DNA of 64,000 nt from NCBI GenBank assembly GCA_033063855.1, contig CP093829.1, positions 12,989,537 to 13,053,536 of the forward strand. Direction: 5' to 3'. A program made the translations under genes and the position numbers. This DNA comes from Smittia aterrima. Its lineage: Eukaryota; Arthropoda; Insecta; Diptera; Chironomidae. Below are positions 25,211 through 38,400 of the stretch, in pieces. How positions within the stretch are numbered: position 1 is the stretch's first letter; each line of letters opens with the position of its first letter. The notes beneath the pieces were generated by a model. That model saw only the letters and a program-made list of their open reading frames with translations, was not told the origin of the DNA and did not search any database.

Positions 25211-27647
25211 TGAGCTCTCGTCATCGTTTCATATTTTTTTAAAAAAAACGTGAACTCAAATTGCGAGGATTTTCTCAAGCTCTCTACTTAAAAAATGTGA
25301 TGATGAAAGAAACTGTGAGTGAGATGAAACATTAATTAAAAAGAAGGGCTGTTTGATTTAACTAATTCAAATTCAAATATGAATGTATAAAGAAAAAACC
25401 GTTATGAAAATTCAAATTTAATTCAATTCATGCTAGAAATTATAATATTAAACCCTGAACTTCAACACTCCTAGCATTTCTATAAATGGCTACACTTGAT
25501 ATCGTAGATATTTGATATAAACGCATTGCACGAATAACCCACAGCGACCCCGAAAGCGCTCTAATTATAATATTTTGAGTTTTCAGAATTAAACTTTAAA
25601 ATATACGCGAAAACGGAAAATTCAACATGAACCAGAAATGTATTTTAATTTATATTTCTGTATGAATTTATTTAAACTTTTTCATCCGAACAAGCACCCT
25701 CGAGCCTTTTTTGAAAAGTAGAATTTATTTTAAACTGTGGTTCGAAAAGCGAACGTGATCTCACTTGATTTTGAAGGACTAGCGAAAAATTCCCTACTTA
25801 CCTTTTGTAGTTTATTGAATCAATTGGAAGCATTCGGGAACTTTGCACAAGCAAACACGTTTTGTTTTTTTCCAACTCTTCACGTTGAACAGTCAACTGT
25901 TGCAATCGAACGATAATAAGCAACTAAGCAATGTTTGTATGTGAAAATATAGAGAATACTCTCATCTTTGCCTTCTCTCTCTCTCTCTTGAAAGCTCACG
26001 AAAGCTTTTCCCAAGCTTTTTCATCTCTCAATCTTCGATCTTAACAACGTCCTTAATATAAAAGTCTCGAGAGCTTCGTATTGACCTCATGCGTTTTTGT
26101 TTGAAGCAATTTGCTGAAGGCGAAGCACATAAATTTACTCTCGGTCTCGAAATATGCAAAGAGATTCATCCGCTTCTGCCCTGGGGTTTCTCATTATAGC
26201 GTTTCACTGATAAAATGAAATATGATCCAGCCGGCGGGCCTGAGAACGAGCGAACATTGAAATTGAAAATGTTTCAAAAAGGAACATTTTTCCTTCAAGG
26301 TTGATTTTAACTGACTCGAAGGATCCCCAAGCTCACATTTCCCATTAAAACTTAATTAACCTTCCTGTATCAGTTACAGTTGCGAACACAAACAAGACGA
26401 AGAGATTGTTATCGAATGCAACATCAACAATGCATCGAAAAACAAAATTATGAAGTTTACGTTGAACATTATTGTTGCCTAAAGCTAATTTATTAAAATC
26501 AAACATGCAAACTTTCTTTTCTCCAATCCAAACATGCTAAGTAATCTCGAGTTTGATGTACACATCGTACATAAAAATTTATGCTTGATATTATATTATC
26601 TGATGATCTCAAATTTCTACGGTTTTAAAAATTATCATCTTGATAACTTCAAACTTAAAAAAGATACAAAATCTTTGCTTTCGTCATTGTTCTTCCCCAT
26701 TTCTCGTATTTCACTTTGTTAGGTGGTTGATATTGTTAATGCAACTCACTTCGACCCAAAAGCACTTTAGAGAGAAAATGTTGAGGGCGCTGAAATATTC
26801 TTTTAATTAAATTTAAATTATTCAAGGTAGATTGAATAGGTCGAAGGCTTGAGACAGCCACTGAGCGATTCAGTTGAAAATCTTTCTCTAGGCGATGTTT
26901 GCGAATTTTCTCAACAACGAAACTAATTTATGCATTGAGTCTGATCCCTACGATTCAGGCGATGGCCTTGTCCGGAAATTCTTCTCAAATTGGACGAATA
27001 GGTGAAGACTTTTCGTCCTCACTCTCTCTTTCAAGCTTCTGCTATAATAACCTTTCATAGCTTGACTTCCCCATTGTAGAAGTTCTCGAGCAAACCCGTT
27101 CATTTGCTTTTAAGAGGGAAAAAGGAAACATTTTGCCCTGCGGTCGTATCGCCTTCAGCTAAATTCTCTTATTCATTGAACGAATAGAGAGAAGTTGAAA
27201 GAACATTCCACATTGAAATTTCATACATTCTGCGGACTTTTTTCAACAGAGGTTAAGAAGGTGAGAAAAAAAATGAATTTTACAATGAGAACGATCCATT
27301 TGCGACTTAAAAGGTTTTTTTGATTCAGCGTGTAAGATAATGCGTCGTGAAAGAAATTAATTAACCCTCAAGCTTCTTTGAATGTAGGAAATGAGTTTCA
27401 AAATAATTTTCATATCAAATTGAGAGTTTTCATCAGCGAAAGGATCATAAAATTTCAACGGTTGACGCACTTCACGTAATGAATTGAATAAAACTGGATT
27501 TTTTTCACTCAATGTAATGAAAACATCTTTAAATATTTAAATATACTTACACAAAGTTTGTGAATGTTTTAGTTTCACACTTGACAAAAGACCGGTTGTT
27601 GTCGATTGAATCAGCGAAATTCTCACTACTCTTTCATTATCTCAGCA

Positions 27648-27921
27648 ATGAAGTTAACAATTTTAGTGTCGCTGCTAATTCAGCTCGTGATTATTTCTCG
27701 ATGTGACTATCAAGAGTTTAACAACACTTTTTTGGAACTTTCTTTTGTCAATGGTGAACCAATTATTTTGTTTAAATAGCATTTAGAAGATTTATTGCCG
27801 TTTTTTTCTCGTAGATTCATTCGAAGGTGAAAGGAATGGCATAACGTACAGAAACTTCTCGTTTCATACCAATTGGTCTTACGCTTACAATTGGAGCCGA
27901 AATTGGACGTCATCCCCATAA
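27648..27921 (+). CDS. small secreted Asn-glycosylation-rich peptide
   Basis: Two short exons, 27648-27753 and 27815-27921, join in phase 1 across a 61-bp intron (donor GTGAAC, acceptor TTTCTCGTAG) to give 70 residues. The N-terminus MKLTILVSLLIQLVIISRC is a clear signal peptide, with cleavage likely near RC|DYQ. The remaining 50 or so residues contain six N-x-S/T sequons (NNT, NDS, NFS, NWS, NWS, NWT), and the end reads NWSYAYNWSRNWTSSP. Without the splice the frame ends shortly after exon 1; the splice gives a coherent aromatic and Asn-rich tail, which supports the model. There is no cysteine in the mature part. I do not recognise the family. A secreted glycopeptide is inferred; the gene is small and could be lineage-restricted. 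Confidence 0.65.
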
Positions 27922-30086
27922 AAGTTATGAAGACTCATTGCCTTTTAAAACCGCTATCAACTCGACCGTGAACTTTCTATTTAATGTTCTTCGCCAACTC
28001 AATCTATTTCTGATTCCATTCATATCGCCATGAGCTTGCCAAAAAATAAAAGTTTTATGTGAGCAAACATTACAAATGACTTTTGGTTCTGTTGCTATCT
28101 GGAATGGATGCTTGGCAAGTTCATTAAAGCAGCATAGAGCGATGGATATTTGCTGGCATGCTCCGCAAAGTAAACCTCATCATTAAGTTATTGAGTGAGG
28201 AAAATATTTTTAAAATGAGGGTTTGCTTGGTTCGTTGAACCTCATTTTGTGTCTGGCGCCAGAAACTTGTGGATTCTTCCAAATCGTTACCATTAGGGCT
28301 TCTAAGGCTCAATAGGCAGCCTGTAAACAATTCCTAGATGAAAAAACTTGGTAAATGAAAAACAATTTTAAGGGAATTAATTAATCTCATTTTTATTTAT
28401 GAAATAAAATATTTCTTTTCAGGAAAAGGTTTTTTCTCTCATTGTTGAAAACATTCATGGCTAAAAAAAACTTAAGTAGAAGATAATTATTAACATTCCG
28501 AAATGATTGACAACAGTTTTTGATTTGAAACTTAAGTTCACTTCCTAGCAAAATAAAATCAAAAGTGGTGAAATCTCAACAAAAAAAAACCTATTTACTT
28601 CCCATGTTCCAATGAAATGCTTCGAGATTTGGTTCAACGATCCCGTCTTACTTATTTTCTATGTTGTCATCATAATCACTAATTCCGTGTTTATATTTTC
28701 GTATCCTACTCTAATTGTCTAAAGAATTGTCCTCATTGTCGCTAAAGCTAAGTAGTTTTAAATTTAAGGTTCTTGAATTAAATTCTCGTATTCACTTGAC
28801 TAAAATAGATTATCTCTTGACTTATCATTCCCTTTAAATGACATCAACTTCAAATTTTCTATAAAAATTGGTAACACATATCTAACTAACTTTAATGATT
28901 ATCGAGAAATAATTAAAATATTAAGTCGTAACGGAGTGTCGTTTAACAACATTTTTAGGTTCGAACAGCGCGTATAAGAAAAGAGCTTTGCTTTTTTGTT
29001 TTATTTTTCCACATGGGACAATCGAAGGTTACGGAACTTCAATTTCATTTTTTGGTCTTTCAAAATCTCTACAAACATTTTTCTGATTATCTAAGAATCT
29101 GTACTAAATCTAATGTGACGTAATTTACGATCGTCCCCAGTTGAGCTTCAGTTTAATTTGAAAATTTAAAGAGTATTAAGAGTTTTCACTAACGATTTTT
29201 CATCTTTTTTATCTATAGGGTGAGCTTCCTCATCGCCCATACTAACATTTTGATTTTTTTTCAATTTCCGTTTTGTGTTTTCATAAAAATTTGATATGTT
29301 AAGAGAATGAAAACAAGAATGAGATGAAGTGATTTTTTTTGTTTCTTATACAACTACGACTAATAAATAATCTCAAGGGAAAACAGTTTCGAGGAAAATC
29401 ACATTTTCTTAAGAGCAAGAAGTCGACTTTTACGTCACATGAAAGATCCTTCACGTCTAATAGTGAATTCATTGCGGCGAAGAAACATTTATTTACATCA
29501 AAATATTTCTACAAAGTTCTTCGATTTGATTTTCCTTATTGAAACACGCAAACTTTTATGAGAAATCGTTTTAGAATTTAATGAGAGCTTTGTGTGTTTC
29601 TCTGTGTTGTGTAAGACTTTTTTCCTCTATCGTTCGCTTTCAAGCGAATCATTTTTTTAATTATTTTTTTTATTCATATTGCTACTCCTGCTAAACGTTA
29701 TTTTGAAACTTATCGTCACATTCAGTTAGATTTTTCATTTAAAGCTGTTTTCACCAGAAGAAAAGTCGATAGAGTTTATTGATTCAACAGACTATCGATT
29801 TTATCTTCGACTTGCAGCTTTAATCGATTCAATTCTCATTTGGTCATGTGAATTAGTTTAACGATTTATTCCTTTGCTTAAGCGGAATAGCATCTATGGA
29901 TCATTGATTCGCCGATGTATAATTCTAGATTAACGAGAAGAAAATGAATCGGAAAATTCGTATTATTTTCAATTGATCTGTGTGTGTGTGGTTCGTGTCT
30001 GGTTTTAAGTGTAAAAAGCAAAACCAATAAGTCGTGCGTAAACAGTCGAAATCATGAGACCTCAACTTTAATTTAAAAATGAGTGA
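27922..30086. other. intergenic or Shal 3' region
   Basis: AT-rich DNA between the small peptide gene and the visible end of Shal. It may contain the Shal 3' untranslated region. One minus-strand frame at about 28124-28320 follows an acceptor-like CTGTTTACAG and could be an alternative terminal exon (see findings). Nothing else is recognisable. Confidence 0.45.
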
Positions 30087-32453
30087 TTAGAAGAACTTTC
30101 TAGATACCTGATAACGTTGTGAACAGCATCGACCACAACATGAAGACAATAATCCAGTGTTAGTCGCGGTTGAATGTGATGGACTTGCCATTGGCGTTGA
30201 ATGAGATGGAGAGCCGGCTCGTTTTGACGCTTGAGTCACGCCGTTATAATTATCCAAATCGAGAACTTCGCGATCCTAAAAAGCGAACATAAATAAAATT
30301 GCATTTGAAGAGACTTTAAAGACTTCGTGAATAGCTTACGGTTGTCTTTTCTAAGCATTGCAACAAGTGATGATGTTGCAACTCGAAAATATCTTCGTCG
30401 TTGTAGTTGTCATCCATGTCAATTCCACTTTCTTGAGCCGCAAGACGAGCTTCCGCTGCTCGCTTTTTATTGAGGAATGCAGCACCTGAAGATGCTTTTG
30501 CGATTCTAATTCTCGCCAAACGAGCTTTCTAAAAATGAAAACCCGATTTTAAAAGATTGAATTTCAATGGAAAAATTATTGTTTGTTACCCTTTGAGCTT
30601 TTCGTTTGTCAGCTCGTTGATTTTGATGATAAATTCGACTGAAGTTTGATACGATGACGGGAACAGGAAGAGCAATGACGAGTACTCCGCTTAACGAGCA
30701 AACACCACCAACAATCTTTCCTGCAATCGTTTCCGGCACCTGAGGGAGAAGACGACAAAGATAAGTCATGGCATCAATCAAAATGTCAAGAAGATTCTCA
30801 TCTTACCATATCGCCATAGCCCAGCGTCGTCATTGTAACGATTGTGTACCAAAAAGCAGCCGGAATCGAAGTGAAATTTGTTCCGTCCACATTTTTCTCC
30901 GCGTAAAACATCACAGTTGCAAAAATGATGATGGCCATGGCGAGTGAAAAGACCAAGAAACCGAGCTCAGAAGCACACGATTTCAACGTATAGCCAAGAA
31001 TTCTTAAGCCCTGCGAGTGACGGGAGAATTTGAATATACGGAAAACTCGGAATACTCGAAGTGTAACGAAAGCACCAGAAACATCATCGTTGTCTGTCAT
31101 GAACAGGCCAATATAATACGGCCTGCAAAAGAAGTAAGGTTCCAGCATATAAATAAAGTAAATTCTTATTGTTGTCAAAGTTTTCGCATCAAGATGGTCA
31201 ATCGATCAAATCTACCTTTGCATTCGTTATGTTTACTTTTGGATTTTAATAAAAAAAATAGTAAATACTATACAAACCTCTTTATTTGATCGTGGATTTC
31301 AGCGAAACACTTTTGTTTATATTTTATATACACATGGGTATACTTACATTATAGCCACAACATCAATCACCGACATAACGCTTCTCATGAATTTGACGCG
31401 AGATGGTGCAGCAAAAAGTCGCAGTAGATATTCGGCAGTAAAAATCATAACGCACGCCGTGTCGAGACAGAAGAAAACGATTTTGTAACGTTCGCCGCAC
31501 GACAAGGTCCCTGCTCGTCCTGGTCGTAATCCACATGGAACTGTCGAGATGATGATGAAAAGTTAATGAAAAATGTTCCCCGGAAAAACCTTCTTTTTTT
31601 GTTTGCATTAAGCTGCTTACCTGTTTCAACGACATTTGCCATCACAGAGACAGCGATGAAAAATCCTGTTACATAGTAAAATACTAACGCGGCAGTTGAA
31701 GTATGTGGATTCTCGAAAGCTCTCCACATCCGCTGTCTAATGTTCGTAAGTGGCGGAAGATTTGCGTCAGAATTTTCAGACATTTTATCGTCTAACAATC
31801 TCTCAGCATTTTCTCGCTTCCGGTCCCGATAGTCCTCATAACAACAATCGCCTAAGACAAAATAGGAGGAAAATATTTTTATTGGTTCCTGAATTTAACT
31901 TTCTTAAATATCTTTAATTGAAATTTGGTCTCTTACCAATGACATCAGGTAAAACACCAAAGAATGTAAGCTCCTCATCATAACTCGTTAAGCATTCGTG
32001 TCTGTTGATTAAAAAATTAGTCAAATTGAAATATTGTTATTTAGTAAGTCTTCAGAACCTTGGATAATGAAGTTTCCCAGTTCGATAATAATTTAAGATG
32101 TGTCTAAATATATCGGGATCCCGATCAAAAAAATATTCTTTGGTCTCTTCATCATAAAAGAATTCACGCTCGTTCGATCCTAAGAGCGTGTCGGGATATT
32201 TCTCCAATGTGTTTCGCCATGTTTCAAATCGATGGCCCGATATATTGATTATGAGCTTTTCGTCTTCTGCTTTTCTTCTGTTTTTGACAAGGGGTGGTGG
32301 CGGAAGTGGATTTGTTGCGATGGGAACCCATCCGATGGCTGAAAAAGAGCGACACACATAAATCATTAATTACATTTTAGCCATTTCTGTAGTTAAAACT
32401 TAAACATTACCAGTTGCTCGTGCGAACGGCAGCCAAGCCGCCACTGAAGCCAT
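30087..32453 (-). CDS. Shal: Shal, Kv4-type voltage-gated potassium channel
   Basis: Complete nine-exon model: 32411-32453, 32059-32338, 31937-32001, 31621-31851, 31348-31540, 30807-31122, 30590-30739, 30340-30528 and 30087-30275, giving 551 residues with all phases consistent. The Kv4 N-terminus MASVAAWLPFARATAIGW binds KChIP-type partners in the family. The T1 tetramerisation domain is at about residues 40-145 (INISGHRFETWRNTLEKYP, FFDRDPDIFRHILNYYRTGK). Six membrane segments follow: S4 reads LRVFRVFRIFKFSRHSQGLR, and the selectivity filter is TMTTLGYGDMVP, split by an intron after DM. S6 contains the PVPVIVSNF hinge. The C-terminus has LLSSCCGRCCSQRYQ. Shal carries the somatodendritic A-type current. 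The final codons after RYQ (VSRKFF) cross a possible donor, CAG|GTATCT, so longer isoforms may exist. Confidence 0.96.
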
Positions 32454-35400
32454 TTCACATCCGTTTTTATGACTTCAATAAATATAAATGAATCGATTCA
32501 AGTGCGGCTCAAATATGTCTTTTTTTTATATCTCTCTTTCAGATCGTTGTGCGTGTTCGAAGCAATGATCCGAGACTTGATAGACTCTTTACTCCTTTTG
32601 CGTGTTCAAGGATCACTTCTTCTTCTTCGTCTTCTACTGTCGATTCAAACTTTTAGTCATTCATAATATCCTCTAAGTTAACTTTTTCTTTGCTGTTAAT
32701 CTGCTTAATTGAAATTCTAGGCCGTGAAGTTATGTCCTCCCTCACTTCCCGTTCCACAAGGCGAAGTCAAAAATCTCCGTTTTAATATCTAAACTTTGTC
32801 TCGCTCTTTAGCAGGATTTCTGGTAAATTTCCTCCGACATTTCTTGCCACATCATTCTCAAGACGACCGCACTTAATCCCATTCTCTAGCATTGCGAGCA
32901 TTAAATATTGTGATTTGTCCTCTAAGTTTACATCGTCGTCTGTGAAAATGAGAGAAGTAGAGATTGAGAAAATGAGTAAAATTAATGATAAAGGAGATTT
33001 TGTTTTACGATGAACGATGCACAGAGATTTTTATTTGCTGACAAGAGACATTTCAACAGTTTCGTTACCAGATTATCATTAGAAATTTTTATTTATTGTG
33101 ACGAATTTATGAATATCCCTGTCATGAAAGAGTGTGAAAAGCAGATGAGAGAAGATACAATATTATAATTATAAAGTTTAAACATGTGCTCTTGTCGCTG
33201 CATTGTTTGCTCTTTTTTCGAGGCTGAAGCTTAGTTTTGCTTGTGTCAAAACACTTGTTCCTTGAACAAATGCACATACAAACACTTTTTTATCTGCACA
33301 AAAAGCACACACGACACGACATGAATGGCGACGAATCTCTTTTGTTTTCGATGTGAAAAAGAAGAAATGTTTAGGTCAAGCGAGGAATTGAAAATGAATG
33401 GCATGCAATTAAGCAAAATGACTTCGTTTCCATCTAAAGCCACACTCATTTCACACAAAGCACAGATGGAATTCAACGAAGTTAAATACAAAGTCAGCAG
33501 TAAATATCAATTAAGACTTTCGCTCTGGGATTATTCGGATATCTATCAAATGAAATATTCAATGAAGCTTTTGGTAAGAAAAGAAATTGATTTTGAATTT
33601 GCAATCAGCAGAGAGAAACATCGCTTCGTGAATAATTAACGAAGTCAGAAGATTTCGCCTCTGAACAAAAGCTAAGAAAAGATTTCTCTCAAAGCTATCA
33701 TCGGCACATGAAGGACGCGACAAATGAAAACAAAATGTGGAGAAAAAATTGAATTAAAACAAAAACGCCCACGTTTTGATTATGGAAAATTTCTTTAAAT
33801 CACCTCTGCCCCAACTCCTTGGCCTGTCATTCAACTTTTTGTTTATCATTCAATTTCATTCATGTCTACAGGAAGTTCCTCTTCATTAAAAGCGGGCGGC
33901 ACAAGCGCTCGGTAAGAACTAAGTTATTTTCGTATTTATTCAATCTCTCATTCTCATTTCTTAGACTAAACTAGTGGCAAGACGCAACTGAACATGAATT
34001 ATTCATGAGGGAGAAGAAGGAAAACGATGATTCGAAGTTTATGTCTAGAAAATTGAGTCGTACCGTTTTCTTCGGGGATGTTTATTGAGTGTAGAGGGTG
34101 TTTGGCTCGTTGCGTGACAGAAAGGATATTTGCTGCGTCTTAACAAAACTATCGTAGATATTTAGAAGAAGACTAAGCACAATGGAAAATCTTTTTTTGG
34201 GTCAATTATTTTTATGTTGGACAAGATTATCTCCAGTGCGATCATAAATTTTATTGAGTAATATAAACTCCGCCTAATAACATTTCTACTCTTATCTCTG
34301 ATTCTAATGAAATTTTTATTGTACTCTAGTAAACTCGAAGAATTTCGGCCTTCCGGCCCTAATTTAATGCTTCAGAGCCTTGTCAGTTCAATGAGAACAA
34401 TAAAAGAGAAAAGGTTGTCGTGCGAAATCCTTTGGTTATCACGAATACCACGCAATTCATTGATTAGCGTATTGAGTCATTTTTAAGGACTTTTCTTCGA
34501 AGGATCAGTACGTAATGCTCTAGAGACTTTGTTACTTCGGTTACTGATCGATAATTTATTTCCGAACAAGGAGTTTGAAGATGGTCCCTACAGTTCGATT
34601 AGGAGGGGGGGTGGTAAACTTCGTACTCAGACTGCTTTGGTACACAAAGTTTGGTTGTCATTTGCCGTAAAAAAAATATCAAAAAACTTTTTGCAAAGTA
34701 CACCCTCCCTCCCCTACTGACAATGCGTTATTTATGAATATCGTCTAATATTAAATTTCCACAATCAATAGACTTGGCTGCGCTTTTTCTTCCTACTCAT
34801 CGTTTTCGTCATTCAAGAATAAACTTTCTCTATTCGATAGAAAATGTAGGTTCGCAATGCGCTAAGCGATAAACAGAGAGTTTTTATGTCTTTAGAGCGA
34901 AACCGCAGAACAGAGCTCGTGGAGGTGTTTTTGAAAATTGATTAGGAAAAGTCATTTTCTCGTGAGTAAAAATGATTTTATGAACCGAATTCCTTCAAAC
35001 TCAACGAAAAACACATAAAATTTCAATATTTATAATTAAAAACGAAATTGAGAAGCCCGCAACGCGATTTTTATTGTTTATTTTTGGCCAAAAATTTCAT
35101 TTGGCAGGAAAATTGAATTATATAAGGTAAACCCAAGCATTAAGATTGATTCATTCTAGGCAAATCAACAAACCAGAAAATTGACGTCATAAAGACGTTG
35201 CCTCGTCTCGTTCGAGATCAAAACAAACGCAGAGAGCAGAGAAATCAATGAAAATTCATTTGCGTCTTCTTCTTTATTTCTTCTTTGGGAGTTTTGAAAA
35301 CTTGTTCTGCTCAATCATATCATCAATTTCAGTTAATTATTGTTTCAACCGCGTGATGTCTGTTTGCCCACACGTCATATTTGTTTATATAAGCAGAGAG

Positions 35401-38400
35401 AAAAATAAAACAAAGTGAGTCAGAGAACGTGAACTGCAACGACAGCTGCGTTAATCTCTGTCTATACGAATCTTAAATATTTTTCCGCACTTTGCGAGAG
35501 CGGGATTCATTCATTCATGAAATTGTTAAAAACTATTTCCTTTCACACCGATAAACATCAACAAGATTCTTCTCTCAAAAAATTTGCTTGCCAAAAAACT
35601 GAGAAATGTTTCTCTAATGGATGATCTGCTCAATATTAATTGCTTGCTATTAGGGATTAAATTAAATTGTCGTTCTCATGTGTACAACATTTTGGTGATT
35701 TATTCATCACGAGACGACATTGCAAGTTGTTGAGGGACTAGAAACGATAATTCTCAAATGGAAACCCCAAGATGTTGAATTGTGTGGAAGAAGAGAAAAG
35801 GAAAAGTTCCACCTCGTGAAATAATGAGATTTATATGAAACTTTTTAAAGTTCTTTCTGCTTGAGTTTCTTTTTATTTAAAAGTCTAGTTCCTGACAAAG
35901 GCAGAAACTGTTTCAATTTTAAACCGAAGTAACTCCATACAGAACTCATTTTAAGATGACTTGAAGACTCCAAGAAAATCTCCGAACGCTTGAAATCTTT
36001 CTAATCGTTACACTTCATGGACACTTCGTTTATTATTTACGTTAGATAAAGTTTTAGAAGCGAGTTTTTCCCTTCAGAAATTCACATCTTCATTCAGAGA
36101 TTCAATTGTGAAGAAATTTCTGCTCTACAAAGAAGGAGCTTAAATCTTGTTTTCTTGAAAAATCCTTTCATTCAAATATTTTTAAAAAGAAAAGTAGACA
36201 ACTAAAAATTAAACGCAGAACCGCTCGCCACAACAAAATCATTTCGTTTTATCCATTATCGGATTGAAAATGTTCAATTAGTGAATCAATCTCGCTTGAT
36301 TTCATCACCTGTTTGATGTTAACACGCTAATGCGAATGAATTTTCAGTCGCAACGTTTACATTAGCCACCCGAATCTACATCGAGAAGGCTTTGTAATAT
36401 AATTGAAAGCTATCTTAATTCGCATATCATAAACAAACATGAAATATTGACTGCTATATGTTAATAACATCGACATCTGCTTTTGAACCGCAGCGTGAAA
36501 ATTTTCACTTCGTTTTCCTCGTTTGAAAGTCGCAACAGACACATCCATCATAATTTATTAATTGGAAATTTATTGAAACGTAATTTTTGAAATCATGAAA
36601 TATGGCGGAGAGCAAAAGTACCAAGCAAGATGCCGGATGACGATAAATCGCGGTTTGCGTTATGCCAAATTAACGCTTAAAATTGAGAGAACTTTAGATT
36701 CCTTTGCGGCTGACGAGAATGAACATTTTTCAATGCTGAAATTACGTGTCATGCCGTGAATTTTATAATTAAACTCATGCTCATTGGGACAGAAGAAACG
36801 CCTCAACATGTTTTTTCCACTGTGCAGTTTCGATTTTCCCCGGAAAATGCTGATAAAGTTTTCTCTTCGCCAACAGCAGAATGAGGTTTGGGATTAAAAG
36901 AAGGGAAGTCAGACGTGAACTCAATTCATCTTCCTATGATCGACATGAGTCATGCGGGGAGCAAAGATTTATCGTCAAACATTGTGAACTGTTATTGATA
37001 ACGTTTAAGGTGCCCGGAGAACAAGACATGAAAATATTCAACCGAGTTTTATGATGTTCAGGCAAAGAAAAAATTTACGTATTTTTAGACGGAGTTCAAC
37101 CAAAAGCTTTCAACACTATCTGGAGCGAAATTTTCTTCGGTAAAAAAATCATGTTCTATAGCTGCACGCACGCGCCGATTTCAACATATATCTCTCTCCT
37201 TCCGCTTTCAATATAAATTCACATGCATTTCCCTTTAAAGCTTGTTGCCTTAAGGCTTTTTCGTGCTTTTGTCTTCTCATATCCGAAGAAAAAAATTATT
37301 TGTTATTTACTGACAGTGAAGCTCGAGAGGAACGAGCTGAGAATACTTAAAACTTTGCTCTCCATAATTGAAATTTCTTCAATGAGAAAATCAATAATTT
37401 TCCCTTTAAAATGATAATTTCGTGCGTTATTAAAATATTTTCCCAGAGAGCATAAATCACAAATATGTGGAAAATATAAAAGAAGGGAAAAGGGAAAAGA
37501 AAATTTCATGAAGTTTCCGGAAAATATTTAAAATGCCATATCGATAAATCATGGTTCTCTCTCATGATTTTGTGTAGGGATAGGGAGTAATGCGATAATC
37601 GTTGAGTGTGTAGTCAAAGCTTTCTACTTTTCTCTTTGGGGATTATGACGGGACATTATTTTATCGTTTAGTGTACGAAGCTTAATTGTTTTATGACCGA
37701 AAAAGTTTTTGTTTTGAGAAGCGGTAAAGAAAATCCCGAATAACAAAACACGGATGTGTGTGAGTTTACTTTTGACGTTGATTGCAACACGAGACACGAT
37801 AATTAGCCATGCGAGAACTCAATCAACACCAAAACATCCAATTAGCTGCTGGTATGAGCTGCTTAAGCTTATACCATAAATCACTCCAACTAACTTTAGT
37901 TTCCAAGTCAATGATCCTGGAGTTTGCTGCCAGCCGAGATGATTATGAAAGTTTATTTTTATGCTCACAAAGTATTATTATGGTAGGAGAAGAAGGTAAG
38001 CAGGAACAAGCATACGAACGTAAGAAATAAACGGCGGACAAGTTGCGCCTTTAAACTTTCAGACTCTGAACACGAACTGTGGCTTACAGAACAATGTAAA
38101 TATTTATTTCATCTATTTTTATTCAATATTTTTCTTTCTTGAAAAAAAAAATAAAGAAAACTTGAGTTGATGATACTGCCACCAGTGAAATTATTTTCTT
38201 CTAACTCTCATTTTTATTCGCTCTCGCTGGTGATTTTATTGAACTAACTAAACCGCGAGAAACTCTTTTTTCTTTTAGTTCACAAATTTCTTTTGATATC
38301 ACAGAAACAATTTTGCTCACTTAATTCCTCCGTAATATTTGCCACCTGTCTCCTCATAATGAACACATTTTTGTTGTTGTCTCTTCGGCCTCAAAACCAA

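Larger units (their letters stand above)
13614..27647. other. 14-kb gene-poor region with internal duplications
   Basis: No confident protein-coding gene was found here. The DNA is AT-rich with purine-strand asymmetry, short CT/GA runs and many short chance frames, several of which start on non-ATG codons. Its main structure is a set of collinear repeated segments (listed separately). The region lies between the 5' end of the KCTD gene and a small secreted-peptide gene, so it may hold regulatory DNA, distant non-coding exons or a long non-coding RNA. None of these can be shown from sequence alone. Confidence 0.5.

Noticed and set aside
33325..33639. Open frame of 104 codons with CxxC near its start
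   Set aside because: Only one CFRC pair, no zinc-finger continuation, overlapped by an antisense frame of similar quality, and located in a gene-free region.
35249..35420. Plus-strand ATG frame with MKIHLRLLLYFFFGSF start
   Set aside because: The hydrophobic part derives from a TTC/TTT run; the rest has no recognisable structure and a TTTCAG inside gives no coherent spliced alternative.
37303..37509. Minus-strand ATG frame beginning MKFSFPFSLLLYFPHICDLC, signal-like
   Set aside because: Short frame in AT-rich DNA; the hydrophobic start is explained by a TTTTCCC-rich tract, and there is no processing site, cysteine pattern or promoter.
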